Below are positions 57,987 to 64,000 of a stretch of 64,000 bases of DNA, piece by piece. Each line of letters begins with the position of its first letter. The stretch's first letter is position 1. Location of the stretch: contig CM032816.1 of NCBI GenBank assembly GCA_019155185.1, positions 11,606,292-11,670,291 on the forward strand. The letters are read 5' to 3'. The stretch comes from Beaufortia kweichowensis (taxonomy: Eukaryota > Chordata > Actinopteri > Cypriniformes > Gastromyzontidae). The position numbers and the translations under genes are program-made. Below the pieces are notes generated by a model that ran no database searches, was not told the origin of the DNA, and saw nothing but the letters and a program-made list of their open reading frames with translations.

Positions 57987-58338
57987 TAGAGCTGGGCAAA
58001 AAATAGATTAATCGATTTTTTTAAACTATGGTCGATTCGATATCGATTCTCAAAAGCCGTGAATCGATCTTTTTTCATATTTATTTCCATATTTATTTAT
58101 TAGCATAAATAAATCTATATCACATAGCTGTCACAGGTAATCCCTCTACAGCCAAAGTCTGTGGCATTTAATTTCTTTTCATTAATTCACCATTTGTAAA
58201 CTGATGTTCACAGTTCAGTTTTAGGAATATCTATAACATTTGTATTAAATCCTTATTCATTGAATCGAGAATCGAATCGAAAGCTTGTGAATCGAAATCG
58301 AATCGAATCGAGGACATCTGAATCAATACCCAGCCCTA
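57987..58338. mobile_element. hAT-type MITE with 8-bp target duplication
   Basis: Termini TAGAGCTGGGCA and TACCCAGCCCTA are inverted. ATGACATG occurs directly on both sides (57979-57986 and 58339-58346), the 8-bp target duplication typical of hAT elements. Subterminal ATCGATTCGAT words are mirrored. No transposase frame. Confidence 0.9.
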
Positions 58339-59638
58339 ATGACATGAATGAGGACAAAACAACAACAAATACAGTAAGAGGCGGTGTTTGTACTGTATGT
58401 ATCTATTCAATCTGTATCCAAATATGTTTTCAGCTCATTATGGTTTTTAAGTTGATGTTATTTCATTTTTGGGGGGACAGGACATACAATACTAAGACAA
58501 GATATAAAAGAAACAATCGTACTCTAGGAACAATAACAATAACAGGAACATTTTTTGTAAGTGTTTCTCATTTGAAAGTCATGATGAAATCAAAATTAAT
58601 ATTATAAATATTTTTCTTTCTGTCCACATATTATTTTTTTAATCATGTGCCCTTCTAATATTTCATCAAAATATATATATATACATTTATATTATATAGC
58701 TTTGTACAATCATACTGTTTGTATTTGTGAATATAATCACATGAGTTTCTGGATGGAGTATCTGACAGATTTATTGTAGGATATATACGAAGCATCTGTT
58801 TTAGCAGCACAATGATATCATTGTATCTGAGCTTCATTATCTTCTGCTCTGGATTGACTTCTGTATTATTTTAGCATCCAGAAGGACATTCAGATCGTTT
58901 ACACAGATGAATTTATCTTATGGACTTGTTAACGGGTGCGGCAGCGACTCGTACATTTTTCCAGAAACACATTAAATTATATTTTCATTCATTGGATGGA
59001 AAATAAAACACACCGCTGGTCTAATAGCTGTAAGCCACAGGCATAAAACTCTGTCTTTATAACACAAAATCATGACCGATCATAAAAATACAATTGCAAA
59101 GTTCGACAGTCCATCTGTTTTAGTTCAGGAGAAACATTGGAGGTCTTTCTTCTCTGCACGTTGAGGTAACTAACCTCAGCTTTGTGTTTCTGTAGATGAT
59201 GCTAAATTCAGTGGCCGACAGGTGAAATGCATCCTGGGATTGAGAACGGTCAACTGTTCCGTTCAGAAGACATTGAGTGAGATATGACGCTTGAGACCGC
59301 TGTGTGACCCCGCAAACACAATTAAGCTCATGGAGTCGGTTTGGTTATGGATGCTGTTGGTCGACGGAGCGTGCCGGTCTGCGGCGTGTGAAGATGTGGC
59401 CGCAGCAGATGAGTTTCAGCTGGTCTGAAGGGATGTTAAGACGTGACCCATCTGTCGTGTGCAACACCGCGTGGCTAAAAGACCTGTGAGTCTTCCGGTA
59501 GTATTTATCAAACTCTGGGATGTTTGACCGTTTGCAAGCTAGTGATGTTTTGAAGGAAGTCAAGGTTGTATTTGAAAGACTAGCAGATTTGTTTTTGGAT
59601 GAGTAAAGTGGTAAACGGCACTTTCTTTGTTTATGCAA

Positions 59639-60092
59639 TACTGTGCAAAAGTCTTAGACAGGTTAGTATGAAAAAACTGAGATTGACTAAATCCAGAAGT
59701 CTCCGAGACATGTGAAGAAATCTACCTGGAAAGCTACAATACTAAAATAAAGAGATGTAGGACATTCTGGGGATGCTTTCACAAAAAATGTCATACGTTG
59801 GTTTTATTTATCATTTAACTTCTTTAACTAAATCAAATCAATATTTTGTGTGACGACCATTAAAGCAGTTTTATCCTAGATACACTTAGTTTTCGTCTTG
59901 GAAACATTGCCACGGTTCTTCTAGATTTAGTCTGTCTCAGCCTTCTTGTACATACAAAATTCTTACTGGATTATTGCAAATAATGGCAAAAGGAATGTTT
60001 GAAAATATAAACTGATAGCAAAAGATATAAATAACTGTCCTAAAACCATTTGTTTAGACACTAACGTGTCTAAGATTTTGCTCAGTACTGTA
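59639..60092. mobile_element. Tc1-like MITE (ACTGTGCAAAAGTCTTAGACA ends)
   Basis: The left end TACTGTGCAAAAGTCTTAGA and the complement of the right end (TACTGAGCAAAATCTTAGACA) are inverted repeats. About 450 bases without an ORF, and TA-flanked. A widespread fish element family. Confidence 0.75.
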
Positions 60093-60149
60093 AATATTCC
60101 TGAATGTTTTGACAGACATGTCGTTATATCTGAAAAACTGATTCTCGGC

Positions 60150-60720
60150 TTAAATTCAACCCGGTGAACGTGAAAGTCCAGCTGAATTATGGCTAGATAA
60201 GATAAGCCCGTCGCCTGTGTACCCGATACAGCTCACCTCTCTAATCTCTGACAAAAACATTTCTCATACAGATACAGGTGATATTGGGCCATAAACTGGA
60301 TGTAGTGTTCTGTACGGCGTGATTTCCCATCAGCCCCGCGCGCCGGCCGCAGAGGTGACCTCCGTTCCTCCGCCGTGCGCTATATCTGGACGTTGACACA
60401 TTTTATGAGCGATTAGGTGCGTTTCATAAAGATCCTGCTGTTGCGAGCGCTCTCTCCTGTCACCTTTGACCTCGGCGAGTCTGGACGCTGCAATTAGCTG
60501 GCAAAATGACCAGCACTAAATCCAATCCGGGCCAAAGGGTTGACATGGAAACTAGAGAGAGGCGGGAACAGCTCGTGTTATAGCTGCCGAGTTTATGATG
60601 CCATTTGTGTGGAGGAAAAATTGTGTGTGTGTCTGAAATTGGCGCTCGGTGTAGGTCAGAGAAAAGTGACCCGTCTGTCTCTTGATACGCTGTTTATTGG
60701 GATTTATTTATTCAATTATT
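60150..60720. promoter_or_regulatory. GC-richer non-repetitive block, possible enhancer
   Basis: Contains TAGATAAGATAAG (paired GATA-type words), CACCTTTGACCTCGG (nuclear-receptor half-site type) and GCAATTAGCTGG. No conserved frame. A similar GC-richer stretch occurs at about 59190-59480. Function is inference only. Confidence 0.25.
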
Positions 60721-61461
60721 CGTTTTTGTCAAATGTCAAAACAAACTTTATACGTGATAGCAGCTCAGCGCACTTTTAAACATTTACATTCTAAAATAAA
60801 ATTTGTGAAAATCCAGCTGAAGTCATTTACTGTTTTCTACATAATGTAAAGAACATTCACATGTGAAAATATAACCTTAATATGATTAATATTGTCCGGG
60901 TAAGGTCATGTCAAAGATTGAAATAATAGTTTAGGAAACCATCTTCTTTTTGCTTTTATGAAAATTAAGTATGAATGGCATCTTACAATCTATAATAAGT
61001 ATGACATGTAACCCAATGAAAAGCTTTAGTATGACAAACAACATAATTTATGTTTCCAAGCCAATCACAACCAATCGTCTTGTTTAATAATGCAGGTGTT
61101 TCTGAATCACACAAACAAACACAAACACCCGTCTGCTGCGTTTGATTGACAGATTTCATCATCAGTAAACTCTTCTCACAATAATACGATAAGCTCTGTT
61201 TGTTTTTCCACGCACATTTTGTTGCGTAAACATCAGCCATGTCTTTTCATATCAGCTCCCGGCGGCTCGTGTCGGATTCATAATGTTTCAGACGATGGCC
61301 TGTGATGTGTCTGTGTTAAAGTTTATGAGATGTGGAGGCTGAAGGAGAGACGCACAGATGCAGTCTAGTGAAAACTCATTTATACAATCTGATGAGAAAT
61401 ATTTATGTGGTGGTGAATCTGTTTTTAAAGGATGATTCAATACGGTTGTATTTACAGTTTT

Positions 61462-61500
61462 GCATTTGGCAGGTGATTTTATCCAAATTGACTTACGGAC
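61462..61500 (-). mobile_element. SINE tail fragment, reverse orientation
   Basis: The complement reads AAGTCAATTTGGATAAAATC then ACCTGCCAAATGCA, the fish SINE tail. Confidence 0.55.
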
Positions 61501-61954
61501 ATCAAGACTTAACATCATCCGGTCTTTTGTACGTAATGGTTTCGTGTTGGATGAAGAGTGCCGGTGGTTATTTGTTGCTTCGTGTCTGTTGAATCTCTGG
61601 GTGTCTGCTGGACTGTGACCGACTCTCAGCGAGAGCTCTTGAACTTTGACCCCGTCAGAGATAAATGATAGTTTCTCATGCTCTCATAAGCATGGCTTGA
61701 TGGGTGAATATAACGGGCCATTGGTGTAATGTGCTGTGAGCTTTGAGCTGGAAACTCTTCCCTGAAGCGCCTAATTCATCTGCCCTGGATTATCAGTGTG
61801 TCACTGAAGAACCACATCAAATGAAGAGCAATGTGGGTGTGTGTGTGAGGTAATACCTGCAGTTCTTTATCCCCTTTAACAGTCTGATTTAAATTCTGAA
61901 ACTGTATTTAACATCCATTTCATCAAGATATATACTAGAGCTCTTTGTTTGCAC

Positions 61955-61958
<4 letters not shown>

Positions 61959-62049
<91 letters not shown>
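61959..62049 (+). repeat. (GA)n microsatellite, about 90 bp
   Basis: Uninterrupted GA dinucleotide. 62.05-63.28 kb and 63.4-64.0 kb show no recognisable gene. Confidence 0.98.
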
Positions 62050-62053
<4 letters not shown>

Positions 62054-63281
62054 TTGTCGTTGTGTTATGGTTGCAGCTCTTCTCAGTCTCAAGGATCTTT
62101 GTAAGTTTCTTTGTATTTATCAACACGATGAGATATTTTGTCTTGTTTTCTCCTGTGGGTCGTGAATGGCCATCCAAAGAACATCGTTTGACAAACAAAT
62201 GTAGGTGTCAGTGTTTTATGGAATGGACGTATCGCTCTTTATGAGTCAATCCTGCCAGCTGAGCTACAAAACAAACTTGTAAAATGATTTCACCCTAGAG
62301 ATCATGAGAAACACACCGGCTCCTGAAGCAAATCTACAGAGGCTTTGAGCTGTTGTTCATCCATCAGTTTTCAATATTTAATCATAGATCATCTGTTTGT
62401 ATTCAGTCAATGAAAATCCAGTAAGTTTAATGAACTGATTATCTGCTGTGTTTCTCAGATCTGGTGATGATTGTTCTGACCCAGAGGAACATGAATGCAA
62501 AACAGTTTAGATTATTAGACTTGTGGATCTTATAAATCTGTCAACTTTCACATCAGAGATTTGTAAAAGAAATGTTGAGTTTAGTTATGAAGATCTTGTT
62601 TCTGTTGTATCATTCCTTCATGAAAAAACACTGTAGTTTTGTGTTTTTGTTTCTGTTTCATGTTTTACACTTCTCCCTGTGGGTGACGGGAAATCTCACG
62701 TGAAATCGTTGTATGAAAGATATTTTGACACAGGAAACTTTTGAGAAACTTTTGGAAAGCAGTCACGGCCCAGAGGAGTTTAATTATTCATGTGCAAAGT
62801 CACGAGTTCTTAAGAAATGTGTTTTTTTAAATGTGTTGTGACAACATTTTTACTACAGTATATAAACTAAAACACAACACCAGTATTGATATGCTCATTT
62901 TCATAAAGTAATTTATGAATTCATCACAATTTGGGGTGTCAATTCTAATCTTACACCCTAAATCAACACTGATTTCTTTAACACAGTTCATAGACATTTG
63001 AAAATTGTCTATGAAAATTTTGCTTTAATTTATTCTTCAGAACCAGAATGGAGATTTTTGACTCTGTGTAACTTGTGCCGCACATGTCAAGTTTTTAAAT
63101 GTTTTTAGATGGTTGTTAGAACATGAGCTAATGACCAACCAGCACTGTGATGTGTTCTATGTAAAACACAGTGTGTGCTGTGCTGTATGTCATAGTGTGA
63201 CTGGTGTACTGCTGTCTGATTTCACCTAAACAGGCCATTAGAAAAATCAAACCCCTCGGGCTGAACATAGAGACGCTGGTC

Positions 63282-63413
<132 letters not shown>

Positions 63414-64000
63414 GTGTGTGTTGGATCACCCGCTGCTCACACTCACCTCCTGTCATGATGTTGAAAAGCCAGTGATTGCGCAGTTTTCTATCATTTTTTA
63501 ATGAATGAACTTCCACTTATCTTTGTTATCTTTTTTACACCACCTGCCAATAAACATGTAAATATATAACACAAATAGAAGTAACTGTGTATTTTTGCAT
63601 GTTTGTTGGAGTCACTGTGATTATAGTTTGTGGTTGTCGATCTACTTCAAAACTGGAGTGTATGTGAACATAAGTAAGTTAAAAACAAATGTGTTTCTCA
63701 TGTCTATATTGAGACCTGTCAGAACTGCATCACATGTAAACGAATCATGTTTATCTGCACATGTGCTGATGCAGTAAAAAGCGTGTGATGTCAGACAGAA
63801 CCGGGACACGTTTGACGCGTGTGAGATGAGGGGGTTTATGTCCTGTGATGTTTGTGGGACACAGATGATAGTCTGTATCTGTTACAGACATGAGCGTCTC
63901 TGTGTCTCATTAATGTTTGGGGGTTTATTCTGTGCGCTGACAGACGTACACAGATGGGATTTAAACACATTCAGCAGCATGTCATACACACACATGTGCA

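Overview
The window is vertebrate nuclear DNA from a teleost, most likely a cypriniform (carp, minnow or loach) fish. The evidence is short GT-AG introns, AT-rich intergenic DNA, cyprinid-style SINE and MITE remnants, long CT/GA and TA microsatellites, and gene models that match fish and human orthologues exon by exon. There is no sign of bacterial or organellar sequence.

Layout: 1-3.0 kb (+) holds the last ten visible exons of incenp (chromosomal passenger complex). 3.4-3.8 kb is a palindromic element filled with TA repeats. 3.8-8.2 kb (+) is a prion protein gene (prnp): a CpG-rich 5' noncoding exon, one intron, and a 571-codon single-exon ORF. 8.4-15.4 kb (+) carries two intronless rhodopsin-class 7TM receptors in tandem, about 4.1 kb apart, each preceded at about the same distance by a matching noncoding block. 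16.6-26.7 kb (-) is morc2, with 26 coding exons. 27.5-28.9 kb (-) is a TMEM219/TMEM248-family gene, head-to-head with thoc5 (+, 19 coding exons, 30.0-34.5 kb). chid1 (+, 35.0-38.4 kb) and gatd1 (-, 38.6-40.8 kb) are tail-to-tail. 41.6-42.1 kb (+) is a divergent ubiquitin-like gene about 90 bp downstream of a perfect ISRE core. 42.6-64 kb has no convincing full protein-coding gene. It starts with a CRE-containing candidate promoter and first exon, and then looks like one or more long introns with microsatellites, a minisatellite, MITEs, a few candidate small exons and several non-repetitive GC-richer blocks that could be enhancers.

The genes do not form one pathway. They are mostly housekeeping loci: mitosis (incenp), chromatin silencing (morc2), mRNA export (thoc5) and a lysosomal/secreted chitinase-like protein (chid1). 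Regulation can be read in places: a palindromic CLEAR/E-box upstream of chid1, an ISRE upstream of the ubiquitin-like gene, two CREs at 42.66 kb, and CCAAT plus CRE motifs at the morc2 promoter.

Points of most interest: the conserved tandem duplication unit of the two orphan receptors; a second LNVTVDIE-coding exon in incenp; a prnp 3'UTR-like copy inside the prnp intron; two opposite single-base frameshifts and a GC-AG intron in morc2; and the ISRE-linked ubiquitin-like gene. All coordinates were read by eye; exon boundaries were checked by reading-phase consistency.
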